Source of the DNA: an uncultured Bdellovibrionales bacterium
Lineage (GTDB): Bacteria > Bdellovibrionota > Bdellovibrionia > Bdellovibrionales > JAMPXM01
Assembly: GCA_937927435.1 (NCBI GenBank)
Contig: CALBDW010000166.1
Coordinates: forward strand, 1-64,000
Length of the DNA stretch: 64,000 bases
Reading direction: 5' to 3'
Both the position numbers and the translations under genes were made by a program. Under the pieces are notes generated by a model. It ran no database searches and was not told the DNA's origin. It saw only the letters and a program-made list of their open reading frames with translations. This document shows, piece by piece, positions 9,219-18,400 of the stretch; within the stretch, counting starts at the first letter, position 1, and each line of letters starts with the position of its first letter.

Positions 9219-9665
9219 CTAGTTGTTGCTCTCTTTCTGTTCTTCTTGTAGGCGCTGCACATGGGCCTTGAGCATTTCGTTTTTCATGTGAAGGCCGTAG
9301 CCCATTCTTTGTGAGATGAGGGTCCAGAGCCGGCATTGCTCCTCATTGAGCTTCTCTTGGAGGACGCCGTGAAAAAGGCTGAGCCAGCGCTCGAGGAGTT
9401 CGGCGTTAAATCCGGCGTAGAAATGTTTTAAGACGGGGTTGTATTGGTTGAACATATAGGGCTTCCCGCCGAACTTGATCCACCAGAAGTGAGTCAGGCG
9501 CTTGATGTGGTCGGGCCAGTCATGGACGGACTGAAACGGCACGCTGAGAAGCGGATCTTTTTGAACCCGGGCATAGAACGTGGCGACGACCGTGTGGATA
9601 TCCTTGTGCGAAAAAACGACCCCGTTGACCGTAACCGTTAGATTGTCGAGCTCGGAAGGGTTCAT
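9219..9665 (-). CDS. group III truncated haemoglobin
   Basis: A 148-residue cytoplasmic globin of the trHb3 class. Recognisable features are Phe30-Tyr31 in helix B (VVATFYARV), the DWPDHIKRLTHFWW segment (49-62), the proximal His81 in NPVLKHFYAGF, and the helix-G stretch ERWLSLF. Group III globins bind oxygen or nitric oxide and are linked to microaerobic life and nitrosative stress, though the role is poorly known. The start is set at 9665, where the hydrophilic globin N-terminus begins; no strong ribosome site is visible. It is divergent from the CBS protein gene. Confidence 0.85.
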   Translation of the reverse strand: MNPSELDNLTVTVNGVVFSHKDIHTVVATFYARVQKDPLLSVPFQSVHDWPDHIKRLTHFWWIKFGGKPYMFNQYNPVLKHFYAGFNAELLERWLSLFHGVLQEKLNEEQCRLWTLISQRMGYGLHMKNEMLKAHVQRLQEEQKESNN

Positions 9666-9829
9666 GTCGACATGCCCGTCGTAAGTGGATTTGGCTCTGA
9701 AACTAACTCGCACAATGCGACAATATGGCCAGGGAGTCAATTGGACGCCGGATATGATTCAATGCGCATTCATCGAGGGCTTTTTGACGCACTCGCCTGG
9801 ATTTGATAGGACTAAGGAGGAGGTGCGCG

Positions 9830-10252
9830 ATGGAAAAATTCAGACTTCCGGTCGAAGAGTTTACGACCCCTGATCCCGTGACCGCTCCCGAAGACGCGTC
9901 GATCGACGAGCTCAGCGAGCTTATGGCGAAGCATGGTGTCCGTCACATTCCGATCGTGAAAGACGATCGCGTGGTCGGTGTTGTGAGCGACCGCGATCTC
10001 AAACTCGTCAAAGGCTTGGACCTTAAGGAAAAGATGCTCGTCAGTGCCGCCGATATCATGGCGCGCGATCCCGTCTCGGTTGAATCCTCGACACCTCTCG
10101 ATGAGGTTGCGTTTGAAATGTCCAAACGCAAAATCGGAAGCGTGATTGTCAATGAAAACGGGAAATTGCTGGGGATTTTTACGGTCACGGACGCGTTGAA
10201 TGCTTTGATTGAAATCCTGCGCGCCATTCCTGTCGAGAGTGAAGAAGCGTAA
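9830..10252 (+). CDS. tandem CBS-domain protein
   Basis: A 140-residue protein made almost only of two CBS domains (about 8-64 and 73-130). The first contains RHIPIVKDDRVVGVVSDRDL and the second MSKRKIGSVIVNENGKLLGIFT. Such stand-alone pairs bind adenine nucleotides and act as energy or redox sensors, but the partner is unknown. AAGGAGGAGG directly before the ATG at 9830 fixes the start. Its stop codon lies inside a strong hairpin terminator. Confidence 0.92.
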   Translation: MEKFRLPVEEFTTPDPVTAPEDASIDELSELMAKHGVRHIPIVKDDRVVGVVSDRDLKLVKGLDLKEKMLVSAADIMARDPVSVESSTPLDEVAFEMSKRKIGSVIVNENGKLLGIFTVTDALNALIEILRAIPVESEEA

Positions 10253-10274
10253 AGGGTCCGCGACCCTTTACGCT
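10246..10274. terminator. bidirectional hairpin terminator between cbs and methyltransferase genes
   Basis: AGCGTAAAGGGTC and GACCCTTTACGCT form a perfect 13-bp stem with the three-base loop CGC. The stop codon of the CBS gene lies within the left arm. The convergent methyltransferase gene ends at 10285, so the hairpin can serve both strands. Confidence 0.8.
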
Positions 10275-10284
10275 CTTACCGCGA

Positions 10285-11106
10285 TTATTGCGGTTTGATG
10301 AACTTCAAAGTCATGCGATCGCTTTCGCCGATGGCGAGGTATTTTTCCTTATCTTTCTCGCCCAATCTAAGAGTCGGCGGCAGCGTCCAAACGCCTTCCG
10401 GATGATTTTTGGTGTCCTTCGGGTTGGCGTTAACTTCGGATTTCGCCACGAGTTTAAAGCCGGCCTTTTGCGCCATTTGAATCACTTCCGCCTCATGCAC
10501 ATAACCCGACTTGGCTTTCGGATCGCGCCGCGATTTTGGATTGGCGCGATGTTCGACGACGCCGAGAATTCCGCCCGGCTTAAGAGCTTTGTAGAAGGCG
10601 TTAAAGGCTTCTTGCGCGTTTCCGCGTGCCATCCAGTTGTGAACATTCCGGAACGTGAGGACCATATCCACCGTTCCTTCGGGGGCGATGTCTTCGGGCG
10701 GATTGAAGGTCGTTGTGTGGATTTTGCCCGTCAGCTCGGGATGGCTGTCGATCCATTTTTGAACTTTCTCGTTGAGGCGGGCCATGTACTCGCTATTTGA
10801 GGGCGGAAGTGCGGCGATGTACTTTCCTTTCGAAGCGACGAGCGGAGCCAGAATCTCCATATACCAACCGGCGCCCGGCGTGATTTCGACGACGGTCATT
10901 TCGGGTGTGAGCCCGAAAAATTGGAGAGTTTCGACCGGATGCCGGTAGACGTCGCGTGCGCGGTTCTCATCGCGCCGGTAAGGGCTTGCGACGGCCTCTT
11001 CGATCGTTGTCGGCAGAGGTTTATGGCTGACTTGCGACTGTTTCTGCGGCGACTGGCACGCGCCGAGGACAAATAGAAAGGCGAAAAGTAGAATCCGTTC
11101 TTTCAT
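10285..11106 (-). CDS. lipoprotein with class I SAM-dependent methyltransferase fold
   Basis: A 273-residue protein of the COG4798 predicted methyltransferase group. A signal peptide ends at the lipobox LGAC (Cys17), so it should be exported and lipidated. The methyltransferase core includes VVEITPGAGWYMEILAPLV (motif I region), VDMVLTFRNVHNWM and LKPGGILGVVEHR. Export is odd for an enzyme that needs cytoplasmic S-adenosylmethionine. Either the protein has changed function or binds another ligand. It stands alone, with the terminator on its 3' side. Confidence 0.85.
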   Translation of the reverse strand: MKERILLFAFLFVLGACQSPQKQSQVSHKPLPTTIEEAVASPYRRDENRARDVYRHPVETLQFFGLTPEMTVVEITPGAGWYMEILAPLVASKGKYIAALPPSNSEYMARLNEKVQKWIDSHPELTGKIHTTTFNPPEDIAPEGTVDMVLTFRNVHNWMARGNAQEAFNAFYKALKPGGILGVVEHRANPKSRRDPKAKSGYVHEAEVIQMAQKAGFKLVAKSEVNANPKDTKNHPEGVWTLPPTLRLGEKDKEKYLAIGESDRMTLKFIKPQ

Positions 11107-11186
11107 TTGTTTCTCCTTCTCCTATCTGGATAAGGGAAGCATTGAGAGGGTCGCGTTGCAAACCGCGACGTGCCGAGAACAAGTCG

Positions 11187-11978
11187 TTAGTACAGTTGGT
11201 CGAAGAGAATCCCGCATCCCATCAGAAGAACGAGCCAACCGAAAGCCTTCTTTAGGTTCGTGTCGGAAATCCGGCGGGAAATCGCCGTGCCGAGCAAAAT
11301 ACCGACGATGGCGACGGCCGCGATGGAGATAAGGAAAGGCCAATCGATTAAATCATGGTTGTCGAGATCTCCCGTAAACCCGAAGAGAGTATTGATCGCG
11401 ATAATGAGAAGTGAAGTGCCCACGGCCGTTTTCATGTCGAGGCCGGCGAGAAAGACCAAAGCGGGTACAATTAAGAATCCTCCTCCGGCTCCGACTAAGC
11501 CAGCGATCAGTCCGATGCCGAACCCTTGAAGGGCTGCTGAGAAGCTTTGCAATGAAGATGAGCGTTTCGGCGCGGCTGCGGAGCTTCTGCCCCTGATCAT
11601 TGAAAGAGCCGAAATAAGCATAAGAAGTGAGAACAGCGTCATGAGAAACGTGTCTTTTGTCACGACCGTTTCACCGATATTGAAAAGCTGTCCCGGAATT
11701 GAGGGGTGCAGAACCGAGCGGCTGAGATAAACGCCCGCGAAGCCCGGCAGGGCCAAGTTAAGAGCTGTTTTGAATTGAACTTCGCCTTTGCGGATGTACG
11801 AAAAGCTTCCTGCGAGTGCCGTCGAGCCGACGATAAAGAGTGAGTATCCTGTGGCGACGCTGGGAGAGATGCCGAAAAGGTAAACCAGAATCGGTACGGT
11901 TAAAATGGAGCCGCCGCTTCCGATCATGCCGAGGGTGGCTCCCATAAAAACGGCGGCGATGTATCCCAGTACTTCCAC
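11187..11978 (-). CDS. TauE/SafE (TSUP) family membrane transporter
   Basis: A 263-residue membrane protein of the sulfite/sulfur-anion exporter family, with about eight membrane segments in two repeats (GATLGMIGSGGSILTVPILV and GLIAGLVGAGGGFLIVPALV). These proteins move sulfite, thiosulfate or sulfonates. The start is a GTG at 11978 with AAAGGA six bases before it, eleven bases after the previous stop. As the last gene of the sulfur operon it probably exports an oxidised sulfur product of the dioxygenase. Confidence 0.88.
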   Translation of the reverse strand: MEVLGYIAAVFMGATLGMIGSGGSILTVPILVYLFGISPSVATGYSLFIVGSTALAGSFSYIRKGEVQFKTALNLALPGFAGVYLSRSVLHPSIPGQLFNIGETVVTKDTFLMTLFSLLMLISALSMIRGRSSAAAPKRSSSLQSFSAALQGFGIGLIAGLVGAGGGFLIVPALVFLAGLDMKTAVGTSLLIIAINTLFGFTGDLDNHDLIDWPFLISIAAVAIVGILLGTAISRRISDTNLKKAFGWLVLLMGCGILFDQLY

Positions 11979-11988
11979 TTTATTCCTT

Positions 11989-12414
11989 TCATTCCTTGAA
12001 GGGCAGATGTCTTTCAACGCGCGTGTAAACGAACATTCCGAGGATCATAGCTGCCACGAACGCGAGAGGGCCCGTTTGGCCGGAGGCGACGGCTGTCACG
12101 GCCGGCCCGGGACAATAACCGCCTAAGCCCCATCCGATACCGAAGAGAGCTGCTCCGATGATGAGTTTCGGTGTGATGTCTTTACGGGTCGGTAGGTGCC
12201 ACTGACGGTCGAGAAGAGGAGAAGGGCGCTTTCTCACCATCAAGTAAGACAATCCATGAACAATGACCGCTCCTGCCATGACAAAGAGAAGAGAGAGATT
12301 CCAGTTTGCGAGGTCGAGAAAGCCAATCACGTTCTGGGGCTTCGTCATTCCGGCGAGGCCGAGACCAAGCGCGAATACGAGTCCGGAGAGGAAGGCGATT
12401 GTCTCTTTATTCAT
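11989..12414 (-). CDS. YeeE/YedE-type half transporter (DUF6691, PmpB-like)
   Basis: A 141-residue membrane protein with four predicted helices. The C-terminal GYCPGPAV motif holds the conserved Cys of the YeeE/YedE sulfur-transport superfamily. It pairs with the next-door YeeE-like protein to make a full transporter, as in PmpA/PmpB. Its start overlaps the upstream stop by ATGA, which supports a complex made at fixed ratio. The likely substrate is thiosulfate or a persulfide species; this is inferred. Confidence 0.88.
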   Translation of the reverse strand: MNKETIAFLSGLVFALGLGLAGMTKPQNVIGFLDLANWNLSLLFVMAGAVIVHGLSYLMVRKRPSPLLDRQWHLPTRKDITPKLIIGAALFGIGWGLGGYCPGPAVTAVASGQTGPLAFVAAMILGMFVYTRVERHLPFKE

Positions 12415-12839
12415 GTCGGGCCTCCTTGGAGAAGACGGAATGCGGCGACCGAGAGAACGCCGAAAACGATGAAGACCACGGTGGCGACAATGGAACGAGC
12501 CGAGAGCCGACTGATGCCGCAGATGCCGTGGCCACTTGTGCAGCCGTTTCCCATAACGGTTCCGAATCCGACTAGGAATCCCGCAGCAATGAGTGCGGCG
12601 ACTCCGCGCCCTGACGTGTTCTCAAAGGTGGAGGGCCCGAAAAAACGCAGCGAAACGCCGCCCAGGATCAGGCCAGCCAGAAAAGCTTCGCGCCAGCGGC
12701 CATCGGTTTTCCGGGCGAAGAAAGTTTCGCTGAGAATGCCGCTGATGCCTGTCACACGTCCGTTGAACACCAACATCAATGTCACGGCGAGCCCGATCAG
12801 AATTCCGCCGATAAGAGGAAAAAGGACAAGTTCGTTCAT
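12411..12839 (-). CDS. YeeE/YedE-type half transporter (PmpA-like)
   Basis: A 142-residue membrane protein with the signature GNGCTSGHGICG, whose cysteines line the sulfur-compound path in YeeE proteins. It should combine with the DUF6691 protein encoded immediately after it. The ATG at 12839 has AAGG eight bases upstream and overlaps the end of the dioxygenase gene by four bases. It is the second gene of the persulfide operon. Confidence 0.9.
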   Translation of the reverse strand: MNELVLFPLIGGILIGLAVTLMLVFNGRVTGISGILSETFFARKTDGRWREAFLAGLILGGVSLRFFGPSTFENTSGRGVAALIAAGFLVGFGTVMGNGCTSGHGICGISRLSARSIVATVVFIVFGVLSVAAFRLLQGGPT

Positions 12840-13543
12840 GTCGCCAACCTTTTTGTATCTCCACAACGCATGTTTGCCGGAACCGCTTCGGCGATTCTAT
12901 TCGGAAGCGAAAGATTGAGGTGTTTCATGATCTCAACGAACTCGGTTTTGCTTCGGTTTCCGCCGATCCGCGGGTTGTGACGTTTTTCCATCCCGATGGT
13001 TGACGATGTCTGGCCTTTGTAGTCGTGGCCCGGATAAACGATGGTTTCGTCGGGAAGCGCAAAGAGTTTCTTGGTGATGCTTTCATAGAGCTTTTCCGGA
13101 GATCCTTGTTGGAAGTCCGTTCGTCCGGTTCCGCGGATGAGAAGAGCATCTCCAGTAAAGACCATACCGGAGATGTAGAAGCTCATGCAGCCGTCCGTGT
13201 GGCCCGGTGTTGCAAGGGCGCGGACTGTTTGGTTTCCGAATTTCAGTTCTTGTCCGTCTTCGAGATGAATATCCGCACATTCGACTTTGGCCTGTCGGCT
13301 GACGGCGACCTTTGCTCCGGTCCGGCGGCGGAGTTCCCCTGCGCCTGTGACGTGATCGGCGTGGACGTGCGATTCGAGAAGGTAAATCAGTGTGAGATCC
13401 AGTTCCTGTAAGAGTGTCAAGTCGCGATCGACGTTCGCGATGACGGGGTCAATGAGCACGGCCTCTCGGGATTCACGGTCACCGAGGAGATAGGTATAGG
13501 TTGAGGTTTCGGGGTCGAACAGTTGGTGGAAGATCAGGCTCAT
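12836..13543 (-). CDS. ETHE1-type persulfide dioxygenase (metallo-beta-lactamase fold)
   Basis: A 235-residue enzyme of the ETHE1/Blh group. The metal motif SHVHADH (58-64) is complete, further ligands are in TPGHTDGCMSFY, TGDALLIRGTGRTDFQ and VYPGHDYKGQ. It oxidises glutathione persulfide to sulfite using non-haem iron and oxygen. GGGAGG five bases before the ATG at 13543 decides the start against an upstream ATG at 13561. It is the first gene of the operon and is divergent from a BigR-like repressor, the classic arrangement for hydrogen-sulfide detoxification. Confidence 0.93.
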   Translation of the reverse strand: MSLIFHQLFDPETSTYTYLLGDRESREAVLIDPVIANVDRDLTLLQELDLTLIYLLESHVHADHVTGAGELRRRTGAKVAVSRQAKVECADIHLEDGQELKFGNQTVRALATPGHTDGCMSFYISGMVFTGDALLIRGTGRTDFQQGSPEKLYESITKKLFALPDETIVYPGHDYKGQTSSTIGMEKRHNPRIGGNRSKTEFVEIMKHLNLSLPNRIAEAVPANMRCGDTKRLAT

Positions 13544-13559
13544 AATTTCCTCCCAAAAC

Positions 13560-13604
13560 ATATTAGACTAAACTAATATTAGCAGTATATAATATTAATG
13601 TCAA
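13560..13604. promoter_or_regulatory. overlapping divergent promoters with palindromic operators
   Basis: For the minus-strand operon, TTGACA (13604-13599) and TAATAT (13581-13576) are 17 bases apart. For the regulator, a perfect TATAAT (13588-13593) follows TAGACT (13564-13569) at 18 bases. The perfect palindrome CTAATATTAG (13573-13582) covers the minus -10, the inverted repeat ATATTAG-N6-CTAATAT (13560-13579) flanks it, and TAATATTA (13590-13597) overlaps the plus -10. A single ArsR-type dimer could shut both promoters. Confidence 0.75.
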
Positions 13605-13624
13605 CTAATAAGTCAGGAGGGGTG

Positions 13625-13936
13625 GTGGCTCACTTGGAAACGGAAAGCCTGGCGAAACAATGCGAAGAGGTCAGCGAGCTCCTTAAATCCATGGCGCATC
13701 CCACGCGTCTACTTATCTTGTGCAGCTTGGCTGAAAAGGAAAAGTCTGTGGGCGAGCTCGTCGACGAAGTCGGGATTTCACAGTCGCTCATGTCGCAGTT
13801 TTTGGGTCGAATGAAGGACGAGGGCCTTTTAGTTTCGGAGCGAAATGGCCGCCTGATGGTTTACTCGATAAAGGATCCACGGGTGTTCAGGGTTCTCAAA
13901 AGTTTAAGGGATATCTTTTGCCGTCGGACGAAGTGA
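13625..13936 (+). CDS. bigR: ArsR/SmtB-type persulfide-responsive repressor, BigR/SqrR-like
   Basis: A winged-helix ArsR-family repressor of about 103 residues (112 if read from the ATG at 13598). The recognition helix lies in ISQSLMSQFLGRMKDEG. Two cysteines in ILCSLAEKE and DIFCRRT are 66 residues apart, as in BigR and SqrR, where they form a di- or tetrasulfide on persulfide exposure. Another Cys lies in AKQCEEV. The predicted transcription start near 13600 would remove the ATG at 13598, and AGGAGG (13615-13620) favours GTG at 13625, though spacing is tight. It should repress the divergent dioxygenase operon and itself. Confidence 0.85.
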   Translation: MAHLETESLAKQCEEVSELLKSMAHPTRLLILCSLAEKEKSVGELVDEVGISQSLMSQFLGRMKDEGLLVSERNGRLMVYSIKDPRVFRVLKSLRDIFCRRTK

Positions 13937-13992
13937 TTCTTCTATGGATCGAATTCCGTTCATAAATTAGAATGGACGGGCTCGGAGTGACG

Positions 13993-15429
13993 ATGAAGAA
14001 AAAGACGGCGTGGTTATCCAAACTGGTTGTTTTGTCTCTGAGTTGCGTTTGTGGCGCGCGGCTCGCCTTTGGGGCAGTCCCGATGAATCTCGAAAAGCTT
14101 CTCGAGATCGCGCGAAAGGAAGCGGAGACGGTGCGAGCGGCGGATCTGACGCTCGAGTCGATTCGAGCCGAAATCGCCGGCCGGGATATCGCGTTGTCGC
14201 CGAAATTCGAGGCGGAACTCGCCGGTGGCCACGATAATCGTGATGCGACGGTTTCCACGAGCCAGCGCGTTCCGATGAGGCTTCTTGATGTTTCGTTGAC
14301 GAAGCTGTTTTCCACGGGCACTTCGCTCTCTTTTTCTGTCGGACATATGGATACCCGAATCAATTCCGCTGATCGCAGTATCAGCTCGTGGGAAGTCAGG
14401 CTCTCGCAGTCGCTATGGCGGGATGCGTTCGGACGTTCGACTAGATTGAGACATGAAGCCGAACAGGCCGAACTTCGCAGCCGGACGTTTTCGACTCTTC
14501 AACAAAGGCAGAGTTTTCTACTCGAACTGGAACGACTGTACTGGGATTACGTTCTTGCTCTCAAAGAAGAACAAACGCGGCTCTCGAACTTGGAGAAGAG
14601 CAAGCGCGTCGAGAGCTGGACGAGAGACCGGGTTCGGAGGAGAGTGGCTTTGGAATCCGATCTCTTGCAAGTGCAGGCGCTCGTAAGTTCCCGGGAACTC
14701 GAGCTCAAGGAAGTTCGGAACCGGTTGGAAACTCTTCGCAATAATATTCGGCAGTTGCTTCCGGGGCAGAATCCGGAAGAATGGGCTGTTGATCTTAAGG
14801 AGCTCGATAGGGCCCGGAACTTGGAGAGCTTATTGGCTGTGTCGGAAGGGAAGGAAAAGCCTGTTCAGCTGGCGGCATTGGCGGCCACGTATCTTTCCAA
14901 ACAAGCGAAGTCGGAAGCGGCGAGGGTTGAGGACTCGTATCGCCCCAAACTCGACGCGTATGTGTCCTACGGACAAAACGGTGCAGATGAGAACTACTCC
15001 GGCTCGTGGAACCGAGCCTTAGACCCTCAATTTTCGGCGACGCGGGTTGGGGTGATTTTTTCGGTCGATCTCGATGCGGGTTTAAAGTCCGAACAAAGGC
15101 GCGCCGCGGAGTTGAGGGCGCAGGCGCGCGAACTGGAGAGTCGTGCGCAAATGAGGGCGTCGTCGTTCGGCTGGGACGACCTCATCCGGCAAGTCGATTC
15201 GTTGAAGATGCAAGTGGCCGAGGCTACGCGTCTGGCGGCGATTCAGGAGAAAAAGGTTGAGGCTGAGCGCTCGAATTACCGGCTCGGACGCACGACGGTC
15301 TTTCAGCTGATCAATTTTGAAATTGATGCGGCAAACGCGGAACTCGGACTGGTTCGTAAGTTAGCGGAACTGCGCAAAGCCGAGGGCTTCGCGCGTGTTT
15401 TCACTCGTCAACAGGCCGGTGACAGATGA
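13993..15429 (+). CDS. TolC-family outer-membrane protein
   Basis: A 478-residue outer-membrane factor with a signal peptide ending near LAFGA. The middle is rich in long amphipathic helices (for example ELERLYWDYVLALKEEQTRLSNLEKS) typical of the TolC tunnel. GGAG five bases upstream fixes the ATG at 13993. It shares ATGA with the RND pump gene, so the two are coupled. It resembles outer-membrane proteins found next to pumps in delta-type proteobacteria more than E. coli TolC. Confidence 0.85.
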   Translation: MKKKTAWLSKLVVLSLSCVCGARLAFGAVPMNLEKLLEIARKEAETVRAADLTLESIRAEIAGRDIALSPKFEAELAGGHDNRDATVSTSQRVPMRLLDVSLTKLFSTGTSLSFSVGHMDTRINSADRSISSWEVRLSQSLWRDAFGRSTRLRHEAEQAELRSRTFSTLQQRQSFLLELERLYWDYVLALKEEQTRLSNLEKSKRVESWTRDRVRRRVALESDLLQVQALVSSRELELKEVRNRLETLRNNIRQLLPGQNPEEWAVDLKELDRARNLESLLAVSEGKEKPVQLAALAATYLSKQAKSEAARVEDSYRPKLDAYVSYGQNGADENYSGSWNRALDPQFSATRVGVIFSVDLDAGLKSEQRRAAELRAQARELESRAQMRASSFGWDDLIRQVDSLKMQVAEATRLAAIQEKKVEAERSNYRLGRTTVFQLINFEIDAANAELGLVRKLAELRKAEGFARVFTRQQAGDR

Positions 15430-18400
15430 ATCTGATCGCGATTTCGATTAAACGACCTGTTTTTGCCTGGATCTTGATGTCCGCGCTAATCATTTTCGGC
15501 GCGATTGCGTTTAACAGGCTTGGCGTGAGCCAGATGCCTGACATCGATTTCCCCGTTATCAATGTTTCGGTGACTTATCCCGGCGCCGCGCCGGAAGTCG
15601 TCGAATCGGAATTGATCGATCCGATCGAACAGCGCCTGCTTGCGATCGAAGGCATTAAGGAAATGCGTTCGGTCGTGAGGCAAGGATCGGGTTACGTGCG
15701 GCTCGACTTCGACATTGACCGCGACGTTGACGTCACTCTCCAAGAGGTTCAGACGGCGCTCAGTTCTCTCCGCATGCCGCTCAACGTGGATCCGCCAGTG
15801 ATCCGCAAGCAGAACCCAGAAGAATCGCCGATCATGTTTGTTGGCGTCGCGTCCGACCGGCCGCTTCGCGAGATGTTGAACTGGGCTGATAACTTCCTTC
15901 TGGATCAGTTCCGTTTTCTCCCAGGCATCGGTGAAGTTTCTCTGGGCAGTTTCAGCCAACGGAACCTCCGCATTTGGCCGGACCCGGAAAAATTGCGCCG
16001 GGCCGATATGACGGTCTCGGATATTTGGGATGCGCTTCAGTCGCAGCACTTGGAAGCGTCGGCCGGTCAGTTCTCGAACACACAGGAGGAGTTTCGCGTC
16101 CGCTGGATGGGGGAAGCGGCGACGGCGGAAGAGGTGGGAAATATCCGTATCCTTCGTCGCGGCGGCCGGGTCATCGAGGACACGGTTTATCGCATTAAGG
16201 ACGTGGCCCGAGTGGAAGACGGTCTGAGCGACATCCGCAGCATCGCGAGGATCAAGGGCAAGAACGCGATCTCACTTATGATCCGCAAGCAAAGGGGCGG
16301 CAACGAAGTCGAGCTCGCGAAACGAGTCCGCGAAAAGGTCGAGGAATTAAAGAGGATCATTCCTGAAGATTACGAGTTGCAGATCAACGTCGACTTCACT
16401 GGGCCGACGGAGGCCGTCGTCAAAACGACGGAGGAGAAGCTTGTCATAGCGGGCGTCGTCACAATTCTTGTCTGCTTCCTCTTCCTGGGAAGCTTGAGTG
16501 CGGCGACGAATATTCTCTTTTCGATACCGACCTCGATCGTCGGAACGTTTTTGATCCTTTACTTCTCCGGATTCACGTTGAACCTCTTTACGCTTCTGGC
16601 GTTGACGCTCGCGATCTCGATCGTCGTCGACGACGCCATCATGCTGCTTGAGAATATCGTCCGGCATTACCACATGGGCAAATCACCGGCGCAGGCGGCG
16701 TATGACGGCTCGATGGAGATTTTGCCGGCCGCAACTGCCGCGACCCTCGCCGTTGTGGCGGTCTTCCTTCCGGTTGTTTTCATGGAAGGCGTGACCGGGA
16801 AGTTCTTCTTCCAGTTCGGCGTTACGATGTCGGCTGCCGTGCTGCTGTCACTTTTGGAAGCCGTCACGATCACGCCGATGCGGGCGGCGGCGTTCCTTTC
16901 GCTGTCGCCGAAACCATCACGATTTGAAACTTTTTTGGATAATCTGTTCCACAAGCTTGGGAACTTTTATCGCGAGCTTCTTTCTTTCACGCTCAAGTGG
17001 TCGAAGACGGTCGTCGTCGCGTCGTTCGCTCTCTTCCTGCTTTCGCTTTTTCTCGTGAAAGGGCTGCGTCAAGAATTCGTGCCGCAACAGGACCAGAACT
17101 TCATCGCTTTGAACGCGCAATTGCCGCCTGGAACGGCACTTGAAAAAACGTACGAAGTCGCCCTGCAAATCGAAGAAGTTGTGCGTGCGAACCCCAATGT
17201 CGCCAGCTTCTTTACAAACGTCGGCGGCGGCTTGGGCGCTTCGTCCGTCAACCAGATTTCAGTGCCGATCACTTTGATTCCGCGTGAGCAAAGGAAGGTG
17301 ACTCACGTTGAGGTGATGGGCCAACTGCGCAAAGAGCTCTCGAAGATCAAAGGTGTCCGTTTTTCAATGCGTGACAACTCTGCTCGCGGTTTGACCTCGG
17401 GGCGGCCCAACCCGATCGCGTTCAATATCCGCGGTCCTGATCTTGAAGTCCTGCAAGCAAAGGCCGAAGAAATCATGGACCGGCTTGATAAAGAGGGCCT
17501 GACCCAGGATCTGGACACTGATTTCAAGCTTGGGCTTCCGGAGTTGATCATTCGCCCGAACCGTCAGCGCATGGCGGAACGGGGCGTGAGCATTCAGGCC
17601 GTCGCGAACACTTTGAATGCCGCGGTGGCCGGTATTCGCGTGAACCAAATCACCGATGGTGGACGCCGTTACGATATTCGGGTGAAATTGCCGGACGGCA
17701 ACGTTCGCACCATCGAGGACATTAAGAAGATCGACGTCTGGAACAATTTCGGGGTCCGTGTCCCGCTGTCGGAGCTTGTCGACTTCGAGGAGCATCGGAC
17801 GTTCCAATCGATCACTCGTGTGAACAGACAGCGCGCGATCGCGATTTACGGGAATATGGCGCCCGGCAAAGGCCAAGGGCAGGTTCTCACCCGGGCTGAG
17901 CAGATCGCTCGTCAGGTTTTGCCCGAGGGCTACGATTTCTCCCTGGAAGGAGCGTCCGCTGGATTGGCCGAAAGTTTCGCAAGTCTGACCGGCGCTTTGA
18001 TCCTCGGGATTGTCGTCGCTTATATGATTCTGGCGACGCAGTTTAACTCATTCGTCCACCCGGTTTCGATTCTCGCGGCCTTGCCGTTCAGCTTGACTGG
18101 CGCACTTTTGGTCCTTTGGATGTTCAACGTCTCGTTGAACCTCTTTAGCTTTATCGGTCTCATCGTGCTGATGGGGATTGCGAAGAAGAACTCGATCCTT
18201 CTCGTTGAGTTCACGAACCAAGTCCGCGAGGCCGGTGAAAAAGATCTTAATAAGGCGCTGTTGCGCGCGTGCCCGGTCCGGCTGCGTCCTATCCTTATGA
18301 CTTCTGTTGCAACGGTGGTCGCCGCGATTCCGCTCGTTTTCGGCAACAGCATCGGACAGGAAACCCGCACGCCTATGGGACTGACCATTGTGGGCGGAAC

